Assembly (NCBI RefSeq): GCF_004363305.1
Contig: NZ_SNZA01000005.1
Coordinates: forward strand, 1 to 64,000
Reading direction: 5' to 3'
Length of the DNA stretch: 64,000 nucleotides
Source: Marinomonas communis
GTDB lineage: Bacteria > Pseudomonadota > Gammaproteobacteria > Pseudomonadales > Marinomonadaceae
Below the pieces are notes generated by a model. It ran no database searches. It saw nothing but the letters and a program-made list of their open reading frames with translations, and was not told the origin of the DNA. The position numbers and the translations under genes are program-made. This document shows, one piece after another, positions 44,669 to 54,646 of this stretch (the stretch's first letter is position 1; each line of letters opens with the position of its first letter).

Positions 44669-45544
44669 TTAGTTGTCTTGTTGTATGCCAACAATCGTCC
44701 AATTGCCACGAGCGTCCTCAAGGTTTTTCTCTAGGTGCCAGATCTCGTTAGTTTCATTAGTTTGATCGCCTTCTTTGATCCAACCTGTGAAACGAAGAGA
44801 AATAGAAGCTGTAGAGCCGATAAACTCACCGCGAACGAGGTCTACCATCAGGGAGACAACTTCAGTGCGTGGTTTATCTGAACCGTATTTCGCTCGTTCT
44901 TGACGCAACATATCACAAAGATCTTGACTAAAGTAGTCGCTAATCTCATCGAAGTTGTTGTCGTCCCACGCTTTTTGCAACGTTACGTAGTGATTTTTTG
45001 CTTCTGCGATAAATGCTTGCTCGTTGAAGCCTGGTGGCAGTTGAATCTCAGGTTGCGCACCAAAGCCTGACATGCCAGCCATTGGCGATGGTTGTACATT
45101 GTCGCGTGTTGAATTTGGCATTTCACGGTACATGCCTTGTGCGCCAGCGGCTTGTGCTGCTTGACGTTTCTTGGCGAAGAAAAATTTATAAACCAAGAAG
45201 CCGATCAGGGCGAACAATAAAATGTCACCAAAAGAGATGCCATCAAATGCGCCAGAGCCTAGTAGGGCTGCGAAAATACCGCCTGCCAGCAAACCACCAA
45301 GTAGGCCGCCGCCTAGTCCACCTAAGAAACCAGATTTCTTAGTTGTTGAGCCTGCAGCAGCTGCGGTGCCAGTGTTGTTTGTTCCAGATGTCGCGCTAGA
45401 GCTAGTTGGGCTTTTGCTGACAGAGTAGCTTTTACCAAAGCTCTTGCTGCCACCAAGTTTCTTAGCGTGTACATCGGAAGCAAAACCACCAACGCCAATC
45501 GCTAATACAAATGCCATTAATAGGGCATATACGGATGTTTTCAC
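44669..45544 (-). CDS. exported Tim44-like domain protein
   Basis: A 291-residue protein with an N-terminal signal (SVYALLMAFVLAIGVGGF then ASDVHAK). A Ser/Thr/Gly-rich linker follows, then a glycine-rich hydrophobic stretch (GGLGGGLLGGLLAGGIFAALLG) and a transmembrane helix (LLFALIGFLVYKFFF). The C-terminal Tim44-like domain covers about 180-290 (FIAEAKNHYVTLQKAWDDNN; GEFIGSTASISLRFTGW). The function in bacteria is unknown. The start is GTG 45544 with GGAGA seven bases upstream. It lies 16 bases downstream of trpS and is probably co-transcribed with it. Confidence 0.85.
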   Translation of the reverse strand: MKTSVYALLMAFVLAIGVGGFASDVHAKKLGGSKSFGKSYSVSKSPTSSSATSGTNNTGTAAAAGSTTKKSGFLGGLGGGLLGGLLAGGIFAALLGSGAFDGISFGDILLFALIGFLVYKFFFAKKRQAAQAAGAQGMYREMPNSTRDNVQPSPMAGMSGFGAQPEIQLPPGFNEQAFIAEAKNHYVTLQKAWDDNNFDEISDYFSQDLCDMLRQERAKYGSDKPRTEVVSLMVDLVRGEFIGSTASISLRFTGWIKEGDQTNETNEIWHLEKNLEDARGNWTIVGIQQDN

Positions 45545-45560
45545 TTTTTGTTCTCCAAAG

Positions 45561-46571
45561 TTAGACGAAATTAACCAAACCAACTGCATTACGAAGGTCA
45601 GAGATCAGAGCTCGTGCTCGGGCACGGGCTTTTTCAGCACCGGCCTGTAAAACTGCTTCGATTTCGGCAGGGTTCGCCATGAGCTCAAGATATTTTTCTC
45701 TTGGCTCAGACAGTTGACCATTGATCAGTTCAAAAAGTTCCTTCTTCGCTTCACCCCAAGCAATGCCCTCTGCAAACTTCTGACGCATTTCTGCAGTCTG
45801 CTCCTCTGTGGCGAAGGCTTTGTAGATATCAAATACCGTAGAGCCATTTGGATCTTTTGGCTCACCAGGTTCAAGAAGGTTAGTAACGATCTTGTTAATG
45901 CCTTTTTTCAGCTTTTTCTCGGTATCGAAAAGAGGAATGGTGTTGTTGTAACTCTTACTCATCTTACGACCGTCTAGGCCCTTAAGAATTGCGCTGTCAT
46001 CTTCTGCCACGACGGCTTCAGGCAGTACAAAGTGTTGACCAAATAGATGATTAAAACGTGCAGCGATGTCGCGTGCCATTTCAATGTGCTGAATTTGGTC
46101 ACGACCAACGGGTACTTTGTTGGCATTGAAGGCAAGGATATCCGCAGCCATAAGAACTGGATAGCAGAACAGTCCCATTGTGACACCGTAATCAGGGTCT
46201 TGGCCGTTGTTGACGTTTTCATCAACGCTGGCTTTGTAGGCGTGGGCACGGTTCATTAGCCCTTTACCTGTGACACAGGTCAGTAGCCAATTTAGCTCCG
46301 AAATCTCAGGAATATCAGATTGACGGTAGAAAGTTGCTTTGTCGGTATCAAGGCCACACGCAAGCCAGGTTGCGGCAATCTCTAGACGAGACTGTTTAAC
46401 ACGCTCTGGATCTTGGCATTTGATTAATGCGTGATAGTCAGCCAAAAAGAAAAAAGACTCGGTGTCTTCACGACGGCTTGCTTCGATAGCTGGGCGGATA
46501 GCGCCAACATAGTTACCAAGGTGAGGTGTGCCTGATGTTGTAATACCGGTTAAAACAATTTCTTTACCCAT
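45561..46571 (-). CDS. trpS: tryptophanyl-tRNA synthetase
   Basis: A class I synthetase of 336 residues. The HIGH-equivalent motif is [12 protein letters not shown] (T-x-H-L-G-N), and the KMSKS loop is [28 protein letters not shown] is the tryptophan-binding stretch typical of the bacterial enzyme. The start is ATG 46571. The Tim44-like gene follows closely. No tandem trp leader peptide is visible. Confidence 0.97.
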   Translation of the reverse strand: MGKEIVLTGITTSGTPHLGNYVGAIRPAIEASRREDTESFFFLADYHALIKCQDPERVKQSRLEIAATWLACGLDTDKATFYRQSDIPEISELNWLLTCVTGKGLMNRAHAYKASVDENVNNGQDPDYGVTMGLFCYPVLMAADILAFNANKVPVGRDQIQHIEMARDIAARFNHLFGQHFVLPEAVVAEDDSAILKGLDGRKMSKSYNNTIPLFDTEKKLKKGINKIVTNLLEPGEPKDPNGSTVFDIYKAFATEEQTAEMRQKFAEGIAWGEAKKELFELINGQLSEPREKYLELMANPAEIEAVLQAGAEKARARARALISDLRNAVGLVNFV

Positions 46572-46604
46572 TTTCCCTTACTCAATCATATAAAAAGGTG
46601 TGTG

Positions 46605-46628
46605 TACCCTACCATAAAAAGTAGGGTA
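46605..46628. other. 8-bp hairpin between alkB and trpS
   Basis: TACCCTAC (46605-46612) and GTAGGGTA (46621-46628) form a perfect stem with an 8-base loop about 30 bases past the alkB stop. On the minus strand TTTTT occurs 10 bases later, so it may terminate alkB or lie in the trpS leader. Confidence 0.4.
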
Positions 46629-46658
46629 GACGTAGCTTAAAAAGAGCTCTATGTACTA

Positions 46659-47282
46659 CTAAGGTGATACGGTTTGAATTTGACGAAAAGTCAGGTTAAT
46701 CCTGGGCGAGTTAACCTTTTTTGTAGTGGGTAAAGAATGCAGCCAGTGGCTCTGAGTTTCGCCTTGCATAACAAGTAAGCTGCCGTGCTCTAATTGGATA
46801 GAACGGGTTTCTTTGCTGGTCTTATGTTTAAAGGAGAATTTACGCTCGGCTCCTAAACTGATCGAAGCAATGGTGCCGTTTACCTCCAACTCTTTTTCAG
46901 CATCACTGTGCCATGCCATACCTTCAGCTCCATCATGGTACAAGTTAAGTAAGCATGAGTTGAATGACGTATTACAATGCTGCTCAGCCAGACATTTTAA
47001 TGCCTGTAGTAGTGGTGTCCAAGGCTTCGCCACTTTAGTGGTCTTGGAATAGGTATAGCGAAAGGGGTTGTCGGCATACCATGCTACTTTGCGCTTTGTG
47101 ATGATGTGTTTACCATAGATGATCGCTTCATCGTGTTGCCATTCTATATCACTTAGAAGGTCACGGTAGTACTGATCGGCTTGTACTGCTGGAATGACTT
47201 GACCATGATAGAGAACCGAACCATCAAAAGGTAATAGCTCCAATACTGGCGCTGGCTGCCCAGCAAATAAATCGTCAATCAT
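46659..47282 (-). CDS. alkB: AlkB-family 2-oxoglutarate/Fe(II) dioxygenase
   Basis: A 207-residue DNA-dealkylating oxygenase that removes methyl groups from damaged bases. The iron ligands lie in AWHSDAEKEL (His, Asp) and in SHWLHSLPTT; the 2-oxoglutarate arginines are in RINLTFRQI. The NSCLLNLYHDGAEGMAWHSD stretch is closer to AlkB homologues of the ALKBH2/3 type than to E. coli AlkB. Its first eight bases overlap the 3' end of the Ada-like gene, so it is translated from the same message; E. coli has a similar ada-alkB operon. Confidence 0.92.
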   Translation of the reverse strand: MIDDLFAGQPAPVLELLPFDGSVLYHGQVIPAVQADQYYRDLLSDIEWQHDEAIIYGKHIITKRKVAWYADNPFRYTYSKTTKVAKPWTPLLQALKCLAEQHCNTSFNSCLLNLYHDGAEGMAWHSDAEKELEVNGTIASISLGAERKFSFKHKTSKETRSIQLEHGSLLVMQGETQSHWLHSLPTTKKVNSPRINLTFRQIQTVSP

Positions 47283-48114
47283 TACTTCTTACCTGAGATG
47301 ATTCCCAACCCACCATAGCGGTTTTTCTTAAGCTTCCCCAACGATAGTTACCCAGTTCGCCAGTGTTTCGGATCACTCGATGGCAAGGAATGATGTAAGC
47401 GATAGGGTTGTTGGCTATGGCTGTGCCCACTGCCCGCGCAGCTTTTGGCTGGCCAATACGTTCAGCAATCTGGGCATAATTTAAAAGCTGTCCTGTTTCG
47501 ATGCTTAACAAGCATTGCCATACTTTCAACTGGAATGGGCTTGCTGCGACATGAAGTTTAATCATCGATGGTGGTTGATCTAGTGACTGAAAAAAACTTA
47601 GCCCTTGCTGATGAATCGGATGAGGTTGTTTGAAGCACTCGGCGTTCGCAAAAAATGTTATCAGTTCTTGCTCTGCCTTATCCCAGTCATCATGAAAGGC
47701 CATATGGCAAATACCAATATCAGTTGTAGCAATAATAAGGGAGCCAAATAAGGTTTCATAAAAGTCGTAATAGATCCTAAGACCAGCGCCTGAAGATTTA
47801 TACTGTCCCGGAGTCATGCCTTCGATAGAAACAAAGAGATCATGTAGTCGTCCAGTGCTGGATAGTCCTACTGCATGAGAGGTTTCTTGTAAGCTTTTAT
47901 GGCTTTCCAATAGCGACTTTGCATGTTCTACGCTGATAAATTGTATGAATTTCTTGGGAGAGACGCCTGCCCACTTTTGAAATAGGCGCTGAAAATGGTG
48001 TGGGCTAAGATGAACAGCTTGGGCTATTTCATCAAGCGAAGGTTGGCTCGGCCTTGCCAAAATAATGAATTCAATTGCTTTCTGAATACGAAGGTAATCA
48101 CGAGAATCAGTCAT
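47275..48114 (-). CDS. AraC-HTH/O6-methylguanine methyltransferase fusion (Ada-like)
   Basis: A 279-residue protein with an AraC-type helix-turn-helix (about 1-100; SLDEIAQAVHLSPHHFQRLF) and a methyltransferase domain (about 190-275; FQLKVWQCLL and the active-site PCHRVIRNTGELGNYRWG). It repairs O6-methylguanine by suicide transfer and may activate alkB. It lacks the N-terminal zinc/phosphotriester domain (AdaA) that makes E. coli Ada an inducible switch. ATG 48114 is chosen because the frame further upstream runs into a tRNA gene; ATG 48150 is possible. Confidence 0.88.
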   Translation of the reverse strand: MTDSRDYLRIQKAIEFIILARPSQPSLDEIAQAVHLSPHHFQRLFQKWAGVSPKKFIQFISVEHAKSLLESHKSLQETSHAVGLSSTGRLHDLFVSIEGMTPGQYKSSGAGLRIYYDFYETLFGSLIIATTDIGICHMAFHDDWDKAEQELITFFANAECFKQPHPIHQQGLSFFQSLDQPPSMIKLHVAASPFQLKVWQCLLSIETGQLLNYAQIAERIGQPKAARAVGTAIANNPIAYIIPCHRVIRNTGELGNYRWGSLRKTAMVGWESSQVRSND

Positions 48115-48234
48115 AGAGAGAATTGTATACCAATGAAAACATGTCTTCATGGTAGCGATTTTTATTGAAAGATCGACCCGAAACTTGTGAAGTTTAAATT
48201 TTAATAAGAGAGTGTCAAACAGAAGAGATATGAT

Positions 48235-48310
<76 letters not shown>

Positions 48311-48344
48311 AAGTGCATTAGTTGTCATGCATTCAGTGAGCAGA

Positions 48345-48374
48345 ATTTTAAATACCAAATAATGCCAATGTCAA
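48345..48374 (-). promoter_or_regulatory. promoter of tRNA-Ala
   Basis: On the minus strand TTGACA (48374-48369), 18 bases, then TAAAAT (48350-48345), 34 bases before the tRNA 5' end. Confidence 0.65.
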
Positions 48375-48520
48375 ATAAAAAATCATACAGAACAATCTGT
48401 TACTTTTATGGCTTATAAAATTACTTGTATCATCAGTATAAACGTTGAACAATCAGTCAGCATTAAAAAATATTTTAGCCGATATTGAGCATGAAGCTCT
48501 TTTTGTTTTAGGAGCTTACA

Positions 48521-49750
48521 ATGGACGCTGTCACCGATACATTCAACGAACTTCTCATGGCTCAACAGCCAATTTTTGATCGACACAAATCTCTTTTTGG
48601 TTATGAACTTTTATTTCGAGGGGATCATGAAGGCGAAGCGCTGTTTCAAAACCCTGAAGTGGCAACGAGCCAAGTATTGGTGAATTTGTGTATGGGCATC
48701 AGTACATTGAATGCTCAATTAAGACAGCCTTTTTTTGTTAATATGACCACTGAGCTGGTTTTATCTGATGCCTTTTTCCCGATTTCACCCGATACAGTTT
48801 ACATTGAGATTCTAGAAGACCAGCAAATTACACCGGATTTTATCGCGGCAGTGAAACGCTGGCATGAGCATGGTTTTCGATTTGTACTGGATGATTACCA
48901 ATATAGTGAGTCTTACCAGCCGTTGTTACCCTTTATGTCGATGGTCAAGATCGATGTCTTAGCGACAAACCCGCTATCCATTCGTCCCGAAATAGAGCGT
49001 TTACAAGCTTTGGGGTTGGCGCTCGTGGCGGAAAAAATAGAAGATCAAGACATGTTTTCGTGCTGTGTAGAGTTGGGATTTGATTATTTCCAAGGCTATT
49101 TTTTAAGTCGCCCTGAGGTGATTAAGGGGAAGCGTGTCGCAGCTGACTCCCAAAGTGCTCTGCGTCTTCTGAACGCGCTTCAGGATGTAGAAGTGTCTAT
49201 TGATGATATTTCTGAGCTGGTGGCGCAGACGCCCGCTTTATCTTTCCAAATGTTGCGTTTGCTCAATAGTCCTGTTGTGGGCTTGGCTAAAGCTGTAGCG
49301 TCTATTAAAGAAGCGATCACTTATCTAGGCTTAGTGCAGCTTAAGCGCTGGTCGATGCTGATTACACTGAGTTCAAATAATAACGGCGATCCTGAAAGTG
49401 TGAGTCGTTTGTTGGCTAGAGCGAGGTGTTGTGAATTACTCGCTAAGCGTTCAGGACGAGTCAATGCGGAAGAAGCTTTTACTGTGGGGATGATGTCGGG
49501 AATGGATACCGTTCTGCAGGTGCCTATGCTGGAGTTGTTAAAGCAAGTCACATTAAGCGATGGATTGCAGGATGCGATACTCAAGTACTCTGGGGATATT
49601 GGGAAAGTATTGTACAGCGTGGAGTGCGTAGAACAAGGTAGGCTTGAAAAGCTCGAACGTTTTCCAGAGCCTCTAAGGGTTTCAATTAATGCGTGTTACT
49701 TTGAATCTTTAGCTTGGGCGAAGGAAGTGATTCAAGTGTTGCAAAAATAA
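48521..49750 (+). CDS. EAL/HDOD domain signalling protein (YuxH-like)
   Basis: A 409-residue protein with an N-terminal EAL-like domain (about 10-200) and a C-terminal HDOD domain (about 205-400). The EAL motif is degenerate (YELLFRG for EALLR, VLDDYQY for DDFG, AEKIED for EGVE), so c-di-GMP hydrolysis is unlikely and binding or protein contact more likely. The HDOD part has LVAQTPALSFQMLRLLNSP and SIKEAITYLGLVQLKRW, usual for the family. A site GGAGC precedes ATG 48521. A tRNA-Leu gene follows on the same strand. Confidence 0.9.
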   Translation: MDAVTDTFNELLMAQQPIFDRHKSLFGYELLFRGDHEGEALFQNPEVATSQVLVNLCMGISTLNAQLRQPFFVNMTTELVLSDAFFPISPDTVYIEILEDQQITPDFIAAVKRWHEHGFRFVLDDYQYSESYQPLLPFMSMVKIDVLATNPLSIRPEIERLQALGLALVAEKIEDQDMFSCCVELGFDYFQGYFLSRPEVIKGKRVAADSQSALRLLNALQDVEVSIDDISELVAQTPALSFQMLRLLNSPVVGLAKAVASIKEAITYLGLVQLKRWSMLITLSSNNNGDPESVSRLLARARCCELLAKRSGRVNAEEAFTVGMMSGMDTVLQVPMLELLKQVTLSDGLQDAILKYSGDIGKVLYSVECVEQGRLEKLERFPEPLRVSINACYFESLAWAKEVIQVLQK

Positions 49751-49764
49751 ATCGAACTAAACCA

Positions 49765-49792
49765 TTGACACTAAAGTTAAAAACACTAGAAT
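49765..49792 (+). promoter_or_regulatory. promoter of tRNA-Leu
   Basis: TTGACA (49765-49770), 16 bases, TAGAAT (49787-49792), 18 bases before the tRNA start. Confidence 0.72.
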
Positions 49793-49810
49793 GTGCCCCA
49801 CAATTTCAAA

Positions 49811-49896
49811 GCCAGTGTGGTGGAATTGGTAGACACGATGGATTCAAAATCCATTGCCTATAAAGCGTGCCGGTTCGAGTCCGGCCACTGGTACCA
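49811..49896 (+). tRNA. tRNA-Leu (anticodon CAA)
   Basis: An 86-base type II tRNA. Acceptor GCCAGTG pairs with CACTGGT (one G-T pair), discriminator A and encoded CCA (49894-49896) follow. The D-loop is TGGTGGAATTGGTAGACA; the anticodon arm ATGGA-TTCAAAA-TCCAT gives CAA. A long variable arm (TGCCTATAAAGCGTG) and T arm CCGGTTCGAGTCCGG complete it. Confidence 0.97.
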
Positions 49897-49900
49897 TATT

Positions 49901-49932
49901 AAAAAAGCCGACTTCTTCAAGTCGGCTTTTTT
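49901..49932. terminator. terminator after tRNA-Leu
   Basis: AAAAAAGCCGACTT (49901-49914) pairs exactly with AAGTCGGCTTTTTT (49919-49932). It can serve both the tRNA and the convergent gsk gene. Confidence 0.92.
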
Positions 49933-49936
49933 ATTT

Positions 49937-51235
49937 CTATCTTGCCCAATATGCTTGTTCTAAGCTGTCTTCTTTTTCTGGTAATCCTTTTGATAGCCTT
50001 GGCGAATGTTGGCTAAGAATTTCGTAACTCACGCGATTTGCGTATTTACAGATCTGCGCAAAGGAAGAATAAGCAAGATGGCTCTCACTGTGTTTACTGC
50101 TGTGTGGCACCTGCTGTTGGTGAAAGCTGTTCGCGGCTATGTCGTGTAACAACGCGGATAGAGCGCCATCGCCTGCGCCATTTGTATTGCGAATGCGCTC
50201 AGGTCCGCCCATGTAAGGATCAATGTGAGAGTAAACTTTTATAGGACTTTCACAGTCGTGTTTACGCTGTGGTCGCGAGAACTCCCACTGGTTAAAATCG
50301 GCAATGTCTTGAGATTTGATGGGATGTGTCGTGGCACGTTTGAACTGATCATCTGTGTATCCGCACAGGTACAGACCGACTGGACCAGCTGTGAGTAACA
50401 CCATGTCACACCATTCTAGTGTTTGCTCGGCCGCTTTAAGTACCTTGGTTTCTCCCGTAAGCGCTTCGGCTTCTTGCTCATTCATAGCGACGACCGACGC
50501 ATACTCTTCAATAATTTGCTGGATCTCATCGCGGTACTCTTCTACTAGGTGTTGTGTGCCTAATGTAATAATGACAGGGACGTGATGTTTCTTCGCAAGT
50601 TGTAAACATTTCATCAAGGTGGCTTTGATTGGCTTGCCTGCGTGGCGCAAAGGGTATGCGCAAGTCACAAAAGCCGCAGCATTGGCGATAACGTCTTCAT
50701 TGACGCTTTCAGGCTCTACATCGTCCATAGCATTCGGTGCGATAGCGAAAGTGCGTTCGCCGTCTTCAGTGATGAGAGTAATACCGCGTCCGATATCGCC
50801 CGCAACGCCTTGTAAGTGATTCATGTCGACTTTGCTGCTGGTGTCACAAATGTAGTGATACTCTGGTGATTTGAGGTTGATCTGATTTGACATGACACCC
50901 AATAGAACAGACTTATCATCCGCTAATACTGAGTAGTTGTGCAAAGTGTTGCCGATGGTGCCGCCTGCGAAATGATCTGAGATACGTTCTTCTGCGACCA
51001 GCTCTTGGTAGATCGCACTTGCGGTCTGGGGATCGACTAGGTTTGATAGTCCTTTTCGGATACTATGTCGCGCCAGAAAAGCGTCATCCACCTTAGCGAT
51101 AACATCGACAATGGTTTCATCTAGGCCCACGATATAAGTGTCTTTAGTGGGTTGGACTTCTGACTTTGGTAAGCCATTGTTTGCCTGTGCAACAGGAAAG
51201 TAGTGTTTGATCTTACGGCGACCGGGAAATTTCAT
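49937..51235 (-). CDS. gsk: inosine-guanosine kinase
   Basis: A PfkB-family nucleoside kinase for purine salvage, 432 residues, very close to E. coli Gsk: MKFPGRRKIKHYFPV at the start, FAGGTIGNTLHNYSVLADDKSV, and YSHIDPYMGGPERIRNTNGAGDGALSALLHD with the catalytic GAGD. The C-terminus HSPRLSKGLPEKEDSLEQAYW matches too. ATG 51235 is chosen on family length; upstream codons in frame have no counterpart. It is convergent with tRNA-Leu and divergent from the MoeB/ThiF-like gene. Confidence 0.95.
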   Translation of the reverse strand: MKFPGRRKIKHYFPVAQANNGLPKSEVQPTKDTYIVGLDETIVDVIAKVDDAFLARHSIRKGLSNLVDPQTASAIYQELVAEERISDHFAGGTIGNTLHNYSVLADDKSVLLGVMSNQINLKSPEYHYICDTSSKVDMNHLQGVAGDIGRGITLITEDGERTFAIAPNAMDDVEPESVNEDVIANAAAFVTCAYPLRHAGKPIKATLMKCLQLAKKHHVPVIITLGTQHLVEEYRDEIQQIIEEYASVVAMNEQEAEALTGETKVLKAAEQTLEWCDMVLLTAGPVGLYLCGYTDDQFKRATTHPIKSQDIADFNQWEFSRPQRKHDCESPIKVYSHIDPYMGGPERIRNTNGAGDGALSALLHDIAANSFHQQQVPHSSKHSESHLAYSSFAQICKYANRVSYEILSQHSPRLSKGLPEKEDSLEQAYWAR

Positions 51236-51306
51236 CGTTGTTATCCAATGTTTAAGTGTGCGCATTTTAGCAAAAATATTGACCAAACGGGCAGGAAATA
51301 AACGGT

Positions 51307-52059
51307 ATGAACGAACAGTCATTGATGCGTTATAGCCGACAAATACTTCTTACCAACTTTGATATTGAAGGTCAGATGAACCTATCTGGCAAGCATGCAG
51401 TGGTGATTGGTGCAGGTGGGCTTGGCAACATTGCTGCGACTTATCTTGTTGGCGCAGGTGTTGGGGTGCTTTCTATCATTGATGATGATGAGATTGAGCT
51501 GAGCAATTTGCCACGCCAAGTGCTTTATACCGAGCATGATATAGGTAAAGCAAAAGTACAGGCCGCAGCGGCACAGTTACAAGCTCGAAACTCTGATGTG
51601 ACGATTAATGTGCATCAGTTGAGGTTAACCGCTGACAATATTGATCAGTACTTAGCGGACTGTGATGTTATCTTAGATTGCTGCGATAACTTCTCGACTC
51701 GCCAAATAGTGCATCGTTGGGCGCAAAGGCATCAGGTTCCTTTGGTAAGTGGTGCCGCGATACGCTGGGAAGGGCAGTTGGTGGTGTTTCGTTATGATGA
51801 ACAGACAGCGCCATGCTACGAATGTTTATACCCAGACCTGTCTGATCAGCAGTTGAGCTGTAATACCAATGGTATCATTGGTCCTGTCGTCGGTACGATT
51901 GGTGTGCAGCAAGCCTTATCAGCGATCAAGTTGTTAAGTGGGACAGGGACTGTAAAACATGGTGTATTGCAGTTATTTGACGGGTTAAGTGGTGATTGGC
52001 GCAGTATGCGACTTTCACAAGATCCCGAATGCCCTTGTTGTGGCCTTCAAAATTCATAG
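51307..52059 (+). CDS. MoeB/ThiF/HesA-family E1-like adenylyltransferase
   Basis: A 250-residue enzyme that adenylates the C-terminal glycine of a sulfur-carrier protein (MoaD or ThiS). The nucleotide motif is VVIGAGGLGNIAATYLVGAGVG, the arginine is in LSNLPRQVLY, and the zinc ligands are CYEC and CPCC. The sequence VVGTIGVQQALSAIKLL is common to MoeB and ThiF. I cannot decide between molybdopterin and thiamine from the sequence, as no moa or thi gene is nearby. It lies alone between gsk and trxB. Confidence 0.87.
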   Translation: MNEQSLMRYSRQILLTNFDIEGQMNLSGKHAVVIGAGGLGNIAATYLVGAGVGVLSIIDDDEIELSNLPRQVLYTEHDIGKAKVQAAAAQLQARNSDVTINVHQLRLTADNIDQYLADCDVILDCCDNFSTRQIVHRWAQRHQVPLVSGAAIRWEGQLVVFRYDEQTAPCYECLYPDLSDQQLSCNTNGIIGPVVGTIGVQQALSAIKLLSGTGTVKHGVLQLFDGLSGDWRSMRLSQDPECPCCGLQNS

Positions 52060-52169
52060 AATACCCCTATTTTATTAATAAATTTTCTTCGGTGTCTATT
52101 TGTTAGCGGTTTCTTTATCCTATGCACATAACGAAGCCGTATTACACCTCGGCTAGGATATCTAATTAA

Positions 52170-53138
<969 letters not shown>

Positions 53139-53161
53139 TAAAGACATATAAGTCTGATTAC

Positions 53162-53191
53162 AAAAAAGCCGATCTAGTAGATCGGCTTTTT
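53162..53191. terminator. bidirectional terminator between trxB and ppa
   Basis: AAAAGCCGATCT (53164-53175) pairs exactly with AGATCGGCTTTT (53179-53190) around AGT. T tracts on both strands. Confidence 0.92.
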
Positions 53192-53213
53192 AATGCATAC
53201 TGTAATCGAAAGA

Positions 53214-53744
53214 TTACTGAGCGTTGTAAGCTTCTACGCCTTCAACTAGCGCTTTGCGAGCTTCTTCAGCATTCGCCCAGCCTTCCACTTTAACCCACTT
53301 ACCTTTTTCAAGCTTCTTGTAGTTTTCGAAGAAGTGCTCGATTTGGTCGCGTAGAAGTTGTGGGATATCGTTCACGTCTTGGATGTGACCGTATTCTTTG
53401 CTTAGCTTCTCATGTGGTACTGCTACAAGCTTAGCGTCCATACCTGCTTCGTCAGACATGTTTAGAACGCCAACTGGGCGACAACGAATTACAGAGCCAG
53501 GAACCACTGGGTATGGCGTGATTACTAGAACGTCAACTGGGTCGCCGTCGTCAGCTAGGGTGTTGTTTACGTAACCGTAGTTCGCTGGGTAGAACATAGG
53601 CGCAGTCATGAAACGGTCTACTACTAGAGCGTCCATGTCTTTGTCTACTTCGTACTTAACTGGGTTTGCCTCAGCAGGGATTTCGATGATTACGTTGATA
53701 TCGTTTGGCACATCGCGGCCAGCAGGGATGTCTTTGAAGCTCAT
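53214..53744 (-). CDS. ppa: inorganic pyrophosphatase
   Basis: A soluble family I pyrophosphatase of 176 residues. It starts [20 protein letters not shown] and has [26 protein letters not shown] with the metal-binding aspartates (DGDPVDVL signature). ATG 53744 follows GGAAA by seven bases; an apparent upstream extension is not conserved. Codon usage is that of a highly expressed gene. It is monocistronic and convergent with trxB. Confidence 0.97.
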   Translation of the reverse strand: MSFKDIPAGRDVPNDINVIIEIPAEANPVKYEVDKDMDALVVDRFMTAPMFYPANYGYVNNTLADDGDPVDVLVITPYPVVPGSVIRCRPVGVLNMSDEAGMDAKLVAVPHEKLSKEYGHIQDVNDIPQLLRDQIEHFFENYKKLEKGKWVKVEGWANAEEARKALVEGVEAYNAQ

Positions 53745-53953
53745 TTTTATATTTCCAATTATGTTAAGGAATGGCGGCAATTATAGAAGTTCACACTTTG
53801 GGATGCTAGTCATAGCAAAGTTTAACCGGAAATAATCGATATATAGTCTCAAAAAAACCATGAAAAATAAGGCATTTCATTCATAAGTTATTGCTTTCTT
53901 TCTAAATTTAGCTAGTCTAAAGGTGTGATCAAATTATAGTCGAGAGGGCACTG

Positions 53954-54256
53954 ATGACTAAATCTGAACTGATAGAAATGCTTATAGACCAGCAGCCTCA
54001 TCTACCAGTTAAAGATGTTGAGTTGGCGGTTAAGGCAATGCTGGAGCATATGTCTGAAGCACTTGCAAATGGCGAGCGTATTGAGATTCGTGGTTTTGGT
54101 AGTTTCTCACTGCATTATCGTGCGCCTCGTGTTGGTCGCAATCCGAAGACAGGTGAGTCTGTTGAGCTTGGCTCAAAATATGTTCCGCATTTTAAACCAG
54201 GTAAAGAATTACGAGAATTGGTCAATTCTGTCGCAGATAGTGAAGAGTTGAGCTAA
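53954..54256 (+). CDS. ihfB: integration host factor beta subunit
   Basis: A nucleoid DNA-bending protein of the HU family, 100 residues, acting as heterodimer with IhfA. It starts [22 protein letters not shown] and has [30 protein letters not shown], including the proline-bearing arm that inserts into the minor groove. GAGAGGGC lies before ATG 53954. In gammaproteobacteria ihfB usually follows rpsA; here there is ppa in the opposite direction upstream. lapA-lapB-pyrF follows. Confidence 0.96.
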   Translation: MTKSELIEMLIDQQPHLPVKDVELAVKAMLEHMSEALANGERIEIRGFGSFSLHYRAPRVGRNPKTGESVELGSKYVPHFKPGKELRELVNSVADSEELS

Positions 54257-54322
54257 TTTAGTATCGAAATTTTCCTCGCTCAGCGGCATAATAAGCTGAA
54301 TAGCGCATTGTATGGGTGTTTT

Positions 54323-54643
54323 ATGCTTAAGTGGTTTAAGCGGGCAATACTGATTGTTGTACTGGCTTTCTTTTTATTTATCGGTCTCTTCTTTGCCATT
54401 CGCAATGGAAATGTGATTTCTCTTGATCTAGTTCTGTGGCAAGCGCCTGAGCTAAGCGTTGCGTTGTACATGATCATCGCTTTTGGTCTAGGTGTTATTC
54501 TTGCGCTATTGTCCTCTGGTGCTTTGTTGTTGCGTCTCGAAGGTAAGTTGAGAAAACAAAATAAACAGATCATTAAACAACAAGCAGAACTTGATAATCT
54601 GCGTAAAGCTAATTTGTCAACTGAGTTGGCTGAGCGGGAGTAG
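54323..54643 (+). CDS. lapA: lipopolysaccharide assembly protein LapA (DUF1049)
   Basis: A 106-residue inner-membrane protein with two helices (about 6-26 and 42-70) and a C-terminal coiled coil (LEGKLRKQNKQIIKQQAELD). In E. coli LapA works with LapB and FtsH to control LpxC levels. The helices are separated by RNGNVISLDLVLWQAPELS, family-typical. ATG 54323 is chosen; an in-frame TTG 15 bases upstream is less likely. It ends three bases before lapB. Confidence 0.93.
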   Translation: MLKWFKRAILIVVLAFFLFIGLFFAIRNGNVISLDLVLWQAPELSVALYMIIAFGLGVILALLSSGALLLRLEGKLRKQNKQIIKQQAELDNLRKANLSTELAERE

Positions 54644-54646
54644 CGC

